Source: Galaxea fascicularis (lineage: Eukaryota > Cnidaria > Anthozoa > Scleractinia > Euphylliidae). From it: a stretch of 64,000 nucleotides of DNA. The translations under genes were made by a program, and so were the position numbers. Each line of letters begins with the position of its first letter. The stretch's first letter is position 1. Below are positions 52,401-63,526 of this stretch, piece after piece. Where the stretch lies: positions 19,761,239 through 19,825,238 of the forward strand of contig OX419345.1 of NCBI GenBank assembly GCA_948470475.1, written 5' to 3'. The notes beneath the pieces are model-generated. The model did not search any database. It saw only the letters and a program-made list of their open reading frames with translations, and was not told the DNA's origin.

Positions 52401-55400
52401 ACAAGTCCAGAAGTACCACTTGTGTCACTTTCTTGGCATCCATAGCCTCCAATGCTTTGTCCATGATCAAGACGTTAAGGGTCTCACACGAATGATGGAT
52501 CTTGTTACCACTTAGGTGTTTACTAAGGCACATTTTTTTGCTCATATATGTCATTAATTGGTTCAGGGCAACATGTTCACAAATCTTTGATGCCACTGGA
52601 AGTAACAAGACTGGTTGCTTGTTATTTGCTATCTCATGATCTCCATCTTTCGGTAATATAATGACTTCAGATGCTACAGGAAAAACTGAACACAATAAAG
52701 ATCGATTCACAATGTCCGTCAGTACAGGCAGAATGCATGGAAGTACATCCTTAATCACAGACATGGTTACTTTGTCATACCCGGGGGCTTTGTTGGACGA
52801 GAATGACATGGCAGCCCTACGAAACCTCATGAGTTGAAACAGCGTGGAATGGAAACTTGTCTGCCTCTGGATCATAATGTCCACTAGTGATGCCAGTGGG
52901 TGGAGACAGTTCATGACGATCAATCAAGGCTTTAGGCACCTCTGATGCTTTGGTGCCAACAGACACAAAGAAATCATTAAATTCCTCTGCGATATCCTTG
53001 ACTTCCCTCGTATATACTTGCCTTTTGCGGTATGCATTTCCTTATCAATTTCACTGAGAGCTAGGATTCCGACATCCTTCCATCTCTTTATTTATGTATT
53101 CTTGTTCTTCCTTATGCAGCCTGGTCTTAACTACATGTCTGGAGTCACGATACAGTTCCCAGTCCACAGGTAACCCTGTGCAACAAGCGCATTTCAATAA
53201 TCTATCTCTATCTCACATCAACTCTTTAACTTCCCTGTCGACAAATGGACAGCAGCAGTGCCTGACTTTCACTGATTTAACAGGGGCGTGGCGATCTCAA
53301 CTTCCACATTTGTAGTGGTTGAATTAAGCCATGATTCAGAAATAGTGAGGACATCATAATTCTTTTCGCGCATAAGTTCTCTGAGCTGAATTAAGTGATT
53401 CCACTCCTTCACTGATCTTACATTTAGATGCACGATTTGTAGTTTGGACTTCAACAATTTTGATGTATTGAGTTGAGTTCCTACTGTTGTTCTTGCTTCT
53501 GCAGGTTTTTACTCAGAGGTGACAAACTGGATATTTAATAAGTTGGAGTGATTTGCTCCACTTGAGGATATTTTTGGTAGTTTAGATTCTATGGCAGCTG
53601 TAAAACATATTCCTTTTAAAAAATCTTCCATCTCTCAAATGATTCGCACCTCACTGCCCTCTGTTAGGAGCCAAAAGGTTGTATGATGAGAGCCTTTGCC
53701 AGGTAACTTCTGGAACTGGATGAATCACTGACCCATAACGTTGCGCCAAGTTTGAAGCTTTCTACAGGTTTCTCAGCGAAATTAATGTATTTCACGAGTA
53801 CAAAAGCATGTTCTTTGAAAAGCAGATCAATTTAAAAGTTAAAATTTCGGAATTTAGAGAGAAATATTAAAATAAAAGCACTATCAAGTGCTTAAGTTAA
53901 GAAAATTTCAAGAGCTAAAATTTATGCAGCCACACGTTGGCGCAGTACAAGACCAGTAGTACAAGACCAATGGCCAACCATTGAACTGAATTTTTACCTA
54001 GTCAGTGAGCTTCATACCTGTCAACCAATACACCAGCCAACCATTAACTAGTCACTGATCATTCATATTACAACTTTGTATGTCAAAAGTAATCCATGTT
54101 TTCTTTGGTTTTACTTCACTTCAATCTGTAACTGGTTCACAAAACGTGTGGCACTTTCTCAGCCAATAAGAAGCAAAACTAAAACCAACTGCTGTTTGCA
54201 CATGTGTATTTTCTCACACTTGGCACTGGTTGCATGATCATAAATCACAAACTTTGTGTGATCAATGTAATACACGAGGACTGTTGACAGTGAATTACTC
54301 TGATTCCATCTCTGACCAAATTTAAATCCTATCCTTATTTTACAGTATTACATACTCTATCTGATGGTGATTCTCCAAACAGGTGTGGTAGTTGCTTCAA
54401 GTATGAATGCGTTTCCTTGGCAAGTTTCTGTGTCGCCTGTTCTGTTTGTTGTCTGAAAACAAAGGAATGTTCATTTAAGCAATTTTCTTTAATATGTCTA
54501 TTCTTTGACATACAAAATCACAGGACTGTATTTTACATGAGTACAAAGTTAACTTCAACACTTACAGTTTGCTCTGTAATTGTGCTTTGTCCTCTGCAGT
54601 TCCCAACTTGTCCACAAGCTTTTGAATTGAGACAACTGTTGAAATATGCATCAATGTATAAGCAACTGGTATGATATATATCTAGGCAGGATGTCACCTT
54701 CATATGAGAGTTAAAGCCTTGGTTCATTATTGAATACAGCAACTTGACTGATCAACTTAACCATATGAATAGAACAGTTTTCAGTACCAAAAGTAAATTA
54801 AATTTGTTTTAATTTTTCATTAGTTTGCTCTATGATTGGCCAGCAAACTCATGCCACTTTTTTAACCAATCAGAAACAAAAACCCAAACCAACTGTCACA
54901 TGAATGTGTGCATTTCCCTGTACTTCCAACTGCATTCTGATAAGTTCCTTACACTTCTTGTATCTGTTGTGATTGGTCAGAGTAATGGTTTTGGTTTTGA
55001 CTTTACAACCCTGAATAGAAAACCACTCTATAACTTACCATTTTTGTTGATTGCTTGAATATTATTGCTTACACATCCACAAAGTCGATTGTACTCAGAC
55101 GCACCACCCTTTGATGCTGCAAAGAAAGCAAAGAAAGGTTACAATGATTCACGACTCCCTTAACATTACAGCAACAACTCAAGATCACCATAAGCAAAAC
55201 AAGATCATGTATTTCAAATCTGAAAACATAAAGAAATTTCTGCCACAGCTATGATACTGTCTGGCATCCTGTGGTGCCCATGGAACTCATTTCCCTTCTA
55301 CAGTGTAAACAGTAGAAAACCAGTGGTGTGACTTTGACTTCAAGTGTTAAGTTTTGAAATGATAATTATCATGTTTTCAAAACGGTTTTTCCCAATTTTC

Positions 55401-55735
55401 AATAAATTACCATAAGATCATATTCTAAACTGCCAAGCTTGCTTTTTGGTTTGTGGCAAGACTGATTAGAACAGTATGTTATAAAATTAATAGCAATTCC
55501 ACAAGAGTCATTAACATCGAAACAATGCCTAGAATAAGACAAAAAGGCACAAGAAAGTCTAAAAATTCAAGAGTAAGAAATGCCCAGAAAAAAGAATCTT
55601 TTGTTCAAGAGATCAGTTCTTTTTAAAAATGTTATGGGTAGCCATTGATCTCATTAACAGGACTAATGTTTAAGGGATTGAAGACACAAACCAATACCTG
55701 TTCCAGAATTTGCACCGAATTCACCAAAAGACATG
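46481..55735 (-). CDS. STX12: Endosomal Qa-SNARE, syntaxin-7/12 type
   Basis: Exons in transcript order: 55735-55699, 55116-55039, 54635-54566, 54452-54356, 50635-50558, 49512-49441, 48932-48886, 48539-48452, 47782-47710, 47612-47530, 46582-46481. They total 274 aa, versus 276 for human STX12 and 261 for STX7. The N-terminal Habc bundle is recognisable (IQAINKN, TAEDKAQLQSKL, LAKETHSYLKQL, RQRKIQVEKLADNFSTALNS, FQKVQR). The SNARE motif reads RERAIRQLE, ADIVGVNEIFRDLATMV, YEQGDVVDSIEANVESA; Gln209 is the zero-layer Gln. A single C-terminal membrane anchor follows (about 248-269, LCCILVILVVVATALGLIIY). It mediates homotypic and heterotypic fusion in the endosome-lysosome system. STX7 and STX12 cannot be separated by eye, and the cnidarian gene may be co-orthologous to both. 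Upstream non-coding exons seem likely (see 56919-57011). Confidence 0.94.
46893..47027. repeat. 135-bp palindrome in the last syntaxin intron
   Basis: Arms run from ATTACATGGCCGCTTGGGGA to GTGGCCATGTAAT around a short GAGTGAGCGCAGGGAAC centre. They include GAAAGTATCTCTCAC and its complement. Pairing is near perfect. Confidence 0.85.
49336..49421. repeat. (GA)n / (CT)n microsatellite beside a splice donor
   Basis: About 43 uninterrupted GA units. On the syntaxin transcript strand it is (CU)n and begins about 19 nt after the 5' splice site of exon 6 (exon end 49441). Confidence 0.95.
50867..51703. mobile_element. Non-autonomous DNA transposon with CAGTG...CACTG ends (hAT-like candidate)
   Basis: CAGTGCTCCAAGCT at the left end is mirrored by AGCTTGGAGCACTG at the right. 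Subterminal regions at both ends carry repeated TGGCGACC/GGTCGCCA motifs, as expected for transposase-binding arrays. No transposase ORF is found. The 8-bp flanks (GAATTATT and TTACTCTA) do not match, so hAT membership is unproven. It lies in syntaxin intron 4. Confidence 0.65.
51716..53510 (-). mobile_element. Degraded non-LTR retrotransposon (Jockey/CR1-like LINE)
   Basis: Three broken pieces lie in element order on the minus strand. The first is an endonuclease fragment near 53457-53269 (LQIVHLNVRSVKEWNHL, DVLTISESWLN). The second is a reverse-transcriptase stretch 52923-51904 (SNKAPGYDKV, VVLLDLSKAFNSIDH, GVPQGSILGPALFTIYLN, NPEKTKLLVLG). The third, in another frame, is a C-terminal piece 51929-51720 (NTRYNNNLNIPA, NLWNSLPGTL). 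The catalytic YxDD box is YVND, and residues between FNSIDH and DWFKSYL are deleted, so the copy is dead. It has the same orientation as the host syntaxin gene, in intron 4. Confidence 0.88.
53511..54355. other. Remainder of syntaxin intron 4
   Basis: No gene is seen. 54120-54260 holds a diverged relative of the TGATTGGCCAGCAAA repeat family (CAGCCAATAAGAAGCAAAAC, CCAACTGCTGTTTGCACATG). Confidence 0.45.
54819..55025. repeat. Dispersed repeat with TGATTGGCCAGCAAA core (copy 2)
   Basis: Same order of motifs as 25258-25457: TGATTGGCCAGCAAA, AACCAATCAGAAAC, then GTGATTGGTCAGAGTAAT followed by GGTTTTGGTTTTGAC. It lies in the syntaxin intron between exons 2 and 3. Confidence 0.6.
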
Positions 55736-56214
55736 GTGTTTACTCCACTTTAAGTCACTAAAATTAAAGAAAATAATATTACACCTACAGTACATGTAAT
55801 TTCTTGCCTTTAAAGTCAACCTCTTGATTCCCTCCCTTCTCCTGTCCCCCTTTTCCCCAACCTTGATCACATTGTAAAACTCACAGTCTGTTAATGTGGG
55901 AGAAGGCAAGGGGAAGAATCAGAACCCCAAAATATCTTGTGATGGACTTGCAACACATCCCAAGGTGAGAAATACTCACATCTAGATCTAGAACCCTCTT
56001 AATAAAAGCCCTTGTGGCTTCAGACACTCCAGTCCTCTGAAAATGCCAAATTAGCTCTATGTTTTAATAACATTATTTTTGGCTTTCGTGAAGCTCTCCT
56101 ACACTCCCTTGATTTTTTAGTGATTTTCCATGGTGCAGCTATTGATACTTTCTGGAATCTCTCATATCACTAACAACTCACTAGTTATGGCCCGATTGAG
56201 ACACCACACTTTTT

Positions 56215-56600
56215 ACATATCACTCTGATGAAAGACTAACGCTCAAAATGTCAGCTTTAGAATCTCCAGACAGTGGTCAATTTAACAGTGGTCAGTTGAT
56301 AAAACCAAATTGTTGTATACTTTTCACAAGCCAAGCTAAATTCGAATTTCAAATGACCCAAACTAACAAAAGTATGCCTGTTAATTCAGATGTCGAACTT
56401 AATTAGCCATTCCTAAAACAGTTCAAGGAAAACCAATCAATATTGTCGTCAGTTTTAAAAATATATACAGTGTTACTAGCATAATTAACACTTTCTCCTA
56501 CTTATAAATTCAACTCCCAATGCTTTGTATCCTATTCAACTGAAGATGACAGATGTTTCTGGCGAAACATATATTGTAAACTTTTGTCGTTTTCTTTAAA
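56215..56600. mobile_element. Penelope-like element remnants
   Basis: CTGATGAAAGACTAACGCTC then AAAATGTCAGCTTTAGAATC and ACAGTGGTCAATTTA (56222-56285) is a diverged single arm of the palindromic element at 9412-9669. A second motif, CTGAAGATGACAGATGTTTC then TGGCGAAACAT, lies near 56538-56572. Both have the CTGANGA...GAAA-like layout. They are located in the syntaxin 5' UTR introns. Confidence 0.5.
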
Positions 56601-56918
56601 TTTCTGATTTATTTGTTAATATCAAGACCCTTTGGAAACATCTTCTGATGCAGAAAGCATTGACCTGTCAAACCCTACCCAAATTTATTACAAAGCTAAC
56701 TTCTAGACTGAGAGTGTACATCATGGGACTAAAACAGAAGAGAACAACAAGAATTCAAAGTAATGCACATATGCATTGCAGTGAATTGCTTACCAAAAAC
56801 CAAATCATTGTCTGACAGAAACCCGTGTAAATTCAACATTTATGGCGCAAATTGATCGATGAAAGAAACAAAAAATAACTATGCTGTATTGTAATTCGAC
56901 ATTAATAAGTTGTCTCAC

Positions 56919-57060
56919 CTTAAAGGACCTTAAATCCTGCAAAAATCAGTCAATTTATGTCAAAATTTATATTGTATTGCCTTACACCATTTGCGTCGAC
57001 GTTGACTCACCTCCTATTTTTGTCAGCGGTTTTCCGACTTGTCAATGACGTCAATATCTT
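56919..57060 (-). other. Predicted non-coding 5' exons of the syntaxin gene
   Basis: On the minus strand GGAG|GTGAGT ends a possible first exon at 57011. TTTGCAG|GATTTA...TTTAAG|GTGAG defines an 18-nt exon at 56936-56919. A TTTTAG acceptor at 55759-55758 precedes the start-codon exon (55757-55699). The signals are good, but the exons are untranslated, so the evidence is splice sites only. Confidence 0.45.
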
Positions 57061-57300
57061 CTGGGAAGAGAGAAGACTGAGTACAAACTGAGCCCGCAAT
57101 TACGAACAGCAGTTCCCCTTCCTAGCAACTAGAAAATTTGTAAACGTTTCCATGGCAATTGTATATTTTGCTCAAGCAACCGGATATACTGTGAATAAAT
57201 TTGGGATTTCTGTAACGCCAAATCAAATTATCTCGACTGCCTGCGTTGCTCGAGCAAGCCTATCGCTCTTCTTGCATCTCTATATTTCAATATCTTCCCT
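57040..57300. promoter_or_regulatory. Shared divergent promoter of syntaxin and STMND1 with CRE and X-box
   Basis: A palindromic CRE, TGACGTCA, lies at 57046-57053. GTTTCCATGGCAAT at 57146-57159 fits the RFX X-box (GTTRCCATGGYAAC) at 12 of 14 positions, and CCTAGCAAC near 57121-57129 is a half site. They sit between the two diverging genes. Confidence 0.5.
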
Positions 57301-57471
57301 TTGCTTGAAATTATAACAGGTGAGCTCAAGATAAACGAAGTTTATGAAATTAGCTGGGAATTAAAGACTTATGCGAGTACTGATTTCGTTCGCTTGACAG
57401 TCGACCAATTCAATTTTTTCAAGTGCAGTTTTGACATGGTTCTTAAATTGCATTCTAGCTTATGCTCCATT

Positions 57472-59207
57472 ATGGGCTGTTCAGCTTCGAAAGCATCTCA
57501 AGTCGTTGTACCAATGCCTGCAGAAGTAAAACAAAACGTAAACCCGTCTCAAGAAGATAACAAAACTCAAGAACTAGCAATCGAAGCGCAGGAGACGACA
57601 GCAAGAAAACCGATTCAAGTGAAACAGCGATCAGAGGACAGTTTGCACGGAAGCCAATGCAGCCTAAATTCCAACTCAGATTCTGGAAGGTCAGATCGAG
57701 AAAGCTCGGCAAAATCCACGCGAACGACCGATAGCGGCTTGGGAGAACTTGAGGACTGTCCAAATATCATATCGGAGAGATCTGCACGAGATAAACAGAA
57801 GATTGTGTTGGCGGAGGAAAGACCTCCAACTCCAGGTTTGTTTGCATTTGATTTCTGTTAAAATAAGCAAAAAAAACTATTCATAAAGCAATCTGGTGTA
57901 GCCTTTCAAAATGAACGTGCGAGAAGTGGCGTACATAGGGCAAAAAGAGTGGAAGCTAAAGTTGCCTTTTTTGTTGCAATGCGATCGACCGAAGCGCGAC
58001 GGTCACGTATAAGAAATTGCTGCTACATTCATTCAACCCTGAAGTGTTTCCTCTTTGTTTACGTTGACAACACATGCGTTTCCCAAAATGTTTTTTCTTT
58101 AATTTTGCAAATGGAAATATGGGTTTGTTTGATACGGATCTAAACACCCGTAGAGACTAACTTTCCTTTTTTTGCCTTCCTTTAAATTTCATCAGTTACT
58201 AATAGTTTTTAAAAGATATTAAGCAGCTTTTTCCCTGAAATGCCTGCTTCGTCAAACAGCGTAGAAATTCCATTCATCCAGAGACTAATAGCTACAACAT
58301 TGAATATACAGCTATTATCAATTCCTAATTTTTATTATTATTATTATTAATTATTATTTTGTTCAAACAGAGCTTTGCATTGAAGGCACCAAAGTCCCAA
58401 GGCGGAAGAGCTTAAAAGAGAAAAGGGTTTCCTTTTCAGAGAAGCAGGAAGAGGTTCGAAACAGAATAAACGCCCTTTCACCTTTGGGAGGGGTCACAGA
58501 GAGACCCCAAAGCAGAGGAGGGATGGCATTTGATGTTATGCTATGTCCTGAAACCGGAAATGTTAAAAGAAGACCTCAACATCTAAGAAAACTGGAAAAA
58601 AGAAAGAAGAAAAGTACGAGAAGAACAAAAGAGGAGATTGAAGAAAAGCTTAAAAATGCAGATCTAAGAAGAGAGGTAAACCATATGCAATCTTTTAATT
58701 TACCTTTATATGTACTGCCTTTGTTATTTGCTTTTTGTTTTACATTTGCATTTGATTTCGACTTTATTTCCATTTTCTTTTACATTTCATTGCAATTGTA
58801 TTTCATTTTAATATTATTTTCATTTCGTTTCACATTTTATTTGCTTAAAAAAAGGAAAACTTGCCTTGAAAATTCAGTGGTGGTCTCCAGCCACCATAGA
58901 GATGTTAATTCTTCAAATAAAAAGTCTTTTCAAACAAGGTGGATTTATCAGATAAATTTTTAATAGTAACTTATTTGCTAAACATGCATGACACCATTTT
59001 GTGTGCAAACTTACTGTAAACTTATTTCACAGGTATTTCAACTTAATTAACTGCAATTTTCCTCCTTCTTATTTTCTTGTCCAGGAGAAACAACAACAAC
59101 TTCGAGAAAAAGCCCTTGCAATGATGACAAGAGAAACAGCACAACAAAAAGCTTTGGAAGACTTTGCTCAAAGACAAATAAATAAAGAACAGATGGTTAC
59201 AAGTTAG
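57472..59207 (+). CDS. STMND1: Stathmin domain-containing protein (STMND1-like)
   Basis: Exons 57472-57835, 58371-58675 and 59085-59207 join in frame to 263 aa. The Met at 57472 is chosen over an upstream in-frame ATG (57436) because it gives MGCSASKAS. That is an N-myristoylation site at Gly2 with a palmitoylatable Cys3, as in vertebrate STMND1 (MGC...). A long Ser/Gln-rich, probably disordered part follows. From about residue 173 the stathmin-like region reads MAFDVMLCPETGNVKRRPQH, LRKLEKRKKKSTRRTKEEIE, EKLKNADLRREEKQQQLREK. This corresponds to the SYDVTL...KDIEEKMEAAEERR region of human STMND1. Stathmins bind tubulin dimers; this domain is short, so tubulin binding may be partial. STMND1 has been linked to motile cilia, which fits the X-box upstream. 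Function is by homology only. Confidence 0.85.
58700..58840. repeat. Degenerate T-rich CATTTCATTT repeat
   Basis: TACATTT, CATTTCATTT and CATTTGCATTTG recur irregularly across the second STMND1 intron directly after exon 2. Confidence 0.45.
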
Positions 59208-59559
59208 GACCTTAGTTTAATAGTCCAGTTAGGTCATTTTTTAATTTATTACGCTAACCATATTTTTACAAAATGAAGAGTGTGTTCATTATGTACCTAA
59301 ATAATATAAACCTGATACTAGTGTTTTTATACCGCTTTTACCGGTCGGTAAAACGCAGTTAATGGAACATGACACCTATTGAAGGTTAGGCTGTTTACGT
59401 CGTCACGCAATCCAGTAGGATAAACAATAGTACAATACTGAAAGCTCAATTCATGAGTGAACGTTCCCTTATTCTAGCAGTTAGAACAAACACTATTCAT
59501 GTCTGTATTTTAGCTTCTATCTCGTAATATAATATAGCAAAATATCTTAGCTTCTCCTA
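59208..59559. other. STMND1 downstream flank
   Basis: Presumed 3' UTR and flank; no gene is recognised. Confidence 0.4.
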
Positions 59560-60130
59560 GATTGGCCCACATATTTGTTAGCTCCATTCATTGCTAACAA
59601 GCTCGCCACGTTGTGTCTATTTAGTTCATAGTACAGCTGTACCTATTGGTCGGACTTAGAGACACTGTCTTGCTATATAAAGCTTAGTACACTGTCAGAG
59701 GGCATTATCCTGGCAGCTTGCACGAGAGTACATAGTTTGTAACAAGTTAGCTTTAAAATTTCCCACCCTCCCTCCCTTGGAGAAGGGCTTTTATTTGTTA
59801 TGTGCCAATAAACTGGGGTCACTCCTTGTGGTTCGGTTAAGTCTGCGTAGCGACTTCCCCCAAGCTTTGGCATTGCTTGTGTCTTGCCATCTTATATCCT
59901 AGCCTTTATCTTGTCCGATCCAGCCTGTGCTGTGCTGGGGAGATAAGAAAGGCTCTGCCAACACTCTTGTTCTATTCCCACGTTAGTGGGGGAATAAGTG
60001 AGGCCTTTTGTTTGTGCACCTACCATGAAGTCGCGTCAAACCTGCCACAGGGCTGTGTCCCCCTCTATTACGCCATATTGTTGTTTGCGTACTTTGTTGT
60101 GTCACCTTTTGTCTGGTTGCGTTACATCTA
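59560..60130 (+). mobile_element. Possible solo LTR
   Basis: The segment has the order of LTR signals: TATATAA near 59675, then after about 125 bp CCAATAAACTGGGGTCACTC (polyadenylation signal), then a GT-rich stretch. It is more GC-balanced than its surroundings. No exact ends, target duplication or internal gag-pol are visible, so this is tentative. Confidence 0.35.
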
Positions 60131-61135
60131 CTCTTAGTTTGAATAACGGAATAGTGACATTAACCTCCATATTTTGGATATAAAAATTTTATTCTGTAAC
60201 ACTAGCCTTGACAGGCACTGGAGAGAGTTTCCCCAGTGCCCTACACAAGGCTTTTGACTTTTGGCAAACCCAATCAGCTGAGGAGAGAACCTCCATGTTG
60301 AGGTTATTTCCTTATTTGCTTTTTTGACTGATTTTGTCAATGAAAGGATTGGAACTGCTTGTTGTTTCATTCAATCCTTCTTTTACTGTCAACAAAGATG
60401 TTCGACCTGGAGATCAAGATTGTTGTGATAACCTCACAACTTAATCCAAAAATACATGAATGCTACCAGGTGCAATTTCCACTTGAAGCAGTGATCTATG
60501 CAGTCTTGGAAAAAACTATTTATAACCAATGTCACTATGTACTGCATCTGACTGTCTAGTCCTGAAACAAATATCCAGCAGAAATCCCTGTTACATTGTC
60601 CATTTGGTATGGCTGCATTCTGGTCAGCACCCCTTTTAAATGTAAATAAGCTAACAGATTAATTATTTGAATTTTTCCTTTAAAATGGGCATGCACTGGG
60701 CTTATGGTTAGCGTAGTTCTCATCAGTTGACACCAATAACAGAGTGTAAATGCCTGCCTACTACTACTTCTTATATTGCAATGAGAGTAATATTTTGTGT
60801 TTAATGCAAACCAATGATTCCATATTAGCTTGTGCAGGTAGCCTCCACTTGGACAGTTTAGCTGAGAAATGCTCCTTGAATAAGTTTATATTTTCATATA
60901 TTTTTGTTGCAAAAATGAGGGTGTACAATTATTATTAAATTATTGACAAATGTTTCATTAAAAAAATATTAGGGGCATTAGAGTGGATTTGTACAGATTA
61001 ATAAAGAGTTTCTGTAACAACATTGCAAGAAGTGGTTATTGTTGTTGTATGGATACAATATTGATTACTTACAGACTGTTGTACCAATCCCTCTCAGCAC
61101 ATGAAAATTCAAAACTGCAAGCAGTCTAGATTACT
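60131..61135. other. Intergenic region
   Basis: AT-rich sequence with no coding region recognised. TTAATAAAGAGTTTCTG near 61000 is a possible distal polyadenylation signal. Confidence 0.4.
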
Positions 61136-61381
61136 TAAGCCTGGTTTTCACTAGCTGTGCAAACACAAGTGCAATTACAAGCACAAGGATTAAAAGTTTT
61201 CGTTTTCTTGTACTTATGCTTATGCTTATGCTTCTGCTTGCGTCCGTGGTGAAAACCAGACTTGACAAATGAGTGGGTTTGTTCTTATGTTTCTGCTTTT
61301 GCTTATGCTCATGTTGTTGCTGTCTTCACTTGTGATTGTGCTTATGCTTGTGCTTGCGTTGCTAGCAAAAACCAGGCTTTA
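61136..61381. mobile_element. Composite MITE with TAAGCCTGGTTTTCACTAG termini
   Basis: TAAGCCTGGTTTTCACTAG at the left end pairs with CTAGCAAAAACCAGGCTTTA at the right end. A third, internal end (GTGAAAACCAGACTTG, 61250-61265) suggests two units fused. The interior is built of TGCTTATGCT and GTGCTTGCGT hexamer-like repeats. Confidence 0.65.
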
Positions 61382-63526
61382 CAGATAATGAACTTTTCCC
61401 AATATTATTCAAGTCCTAAATCTCAGAGGTCAGTGAGGAATCACCGGTACTTATCTTTAGAATGCAAAGCATAGCAAAGGAGGAACATGTTATTTAGCAA
61501 TGTTTTTCAAGTTAATGCAAAAATGAAAACATTTAATAACTCACCACCATTCACTTCTTTATTACCAAATAAGAGCAAGTTAAAAAGGTCATGTAAATGA
61601 ATGCATGAACTAGTTGTACCCACCAACAGTTTTCTTACTTGAATCTAATTAACTACCTCAAAATTTGTATCTTTTTTTTTGGTTAAGTTAAAGGAAAATT
61701 GTAATTCTGACTGACACCTAATAACTTCTTACAACATACCCCCTAAAAAGGATTGACAACAGTTCCTGTTGCTTTGGCTAGCTATTAACGAGAACTAAAA
61801 CAAGCTGGGGTGAGTTCTTCAAGCCACGATTAAGTACCTCAATAACATGCTTTTTTTTGTTGCTTGTTAACTTATGATTATTGCCTTTTACGCTTTCGAC
61901 AAAGAGGACTTTATCATTTTGATAACTTCAAATTTGCAACAAAAGAGTTCTTATAAAGGAAATTTCCCTGATTTTTTTCTGGTTTTAAATTCCATTTAAA
62001 CAGCTAACAGAAGTAATTTTTCCATGACAAATGCAAGTTCTGACACACATTTTTGCTCTTTGAGTTCTTAAGGTGTTATGTTTAAATGTGTCTAACAAAA
62101 AGTGAAATTGTAATCATGAATCAAGGGTAATTATTTAAGGAAATTCACTAACAGTACATCAATGAATTGGAAAAGATAATAATATTTTTTAACAAATTCT
62201 CCCTAGTATATGTAGACAAAAATGTGTAGGGGCTACCAATGAGAATTTAAATTGTGATCTTACATTTTAAAGGGTTAATTCCTCTCACAGACAATGTCAT
62301 AGTCCTGTGATTAACAATGTTTGAAAATTGGCCATGTAAAACACTAGCTAAGGGCAGTTACGTCAGGCAAAACAAAAGAAAAGAAGAAAATTGGCTGAAA
62401 CCACTGCTGAGTGAAACTGATGAGAAACATTCACTGGCCTCCAAACAGTTTGTCTCTTCAACCTGGATGGGATACTCTTCCATCTTTCTCTAGAAAGACC
62501 CTTCATACAATTTGCAAAGTGTTGCAACTTCTTGTACCACCAATGAAAAGGGATGCCGCTATCCTTATAGAGAGCTTTCAGATTCTCAATACAACCCCTT
62601 TTTGACACTTTTGTTTAATTGTTTAGCACTATAGCTTGCAATTAAAATGCTAGGAGTTCTTTCATTAGTCAATGATATGCAACACTCAATCAAAATAATT
62701 ATATAAGCATGCAATGCATGTGTTGTGCTTTTTTTTATCCTTGTTTTAAATCGTTCCAAACTGATTATTACACATTAACATACCCAAAAACAAAGGAAAC
62801 AAAATTGAAACCAAGAATAAAGTTGAACCACAGCACACACAAATGAAAGGACTTGTTGCACAGTCACTGTTGCCGTGCCCTGTATTCAATAAAGCTTAAA
62901 CTCAAGAAACCACAACCACACAATTCCATGCGCAAAGAAACTACGTACATTACGGGGTGAACAAAGGACCACTTATATAATTTATTCCAAAGGTTGCTCA
63001 TGCAATGCTTGTTGCCTAAGCCTTGTCTGTAGTTTGTTGATTTTTGTTTCTGATCATGTTCCATGATCAAACAATAACAGTAAATAAATATTTGGCTAGG
63101 CTACCTTCTCTGAGAGAGCCATTATTTACTGTGAAAATCCGAAAACTGTGAACACTAGTTAAATATTTATGGCATGTTATTATGTTTCAAGTAAAAAGCC
63201 AATCACGTGCGAGAAAACTAAACTGCAAACAGTAATGGTAATTAGTTTGTGGTTTCATGTTACTTCTGATTGGTTGCTGCACAATGGAAAGTGTCATATC
63301 AAATCAAAGTGTTCATGGTTTTTGGATTCGCATATTATGTGAAATGCTTACAATTAACAAATTGTCCACTTATTTTAGCAATAGCATTTGAATAATAACT
63401 ACGTAATTCCCAAGAAGTGAAAAGTAAAAGTAAGGTATTTAGTCAGTCCGTAGCTGCTTATACTTGGTTTTGATAACATTCCTGCTGTCACCTTAAGATC
63501 TCATCATCACCAAAAATGTGCGCTTG
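61382..63526. other. Intergenic region before the TM9SF gene
   Basis: AT-rich sequence with no recognised gene. 63190-63300 contains AAAGCCAATCACGTGCGAG and TTCTGATTGGTTGCTGCAC, an inverted relative of the TGATTGGCCAGCAAA repeat family. Confidence 0.4.

Noticed and set aside
51904..52923. Active reverse transcriptase gene
   Set aside because: YVND replaces the catalytic YxDD box, an internal block is deleted and the C-terminal part is in another frame.
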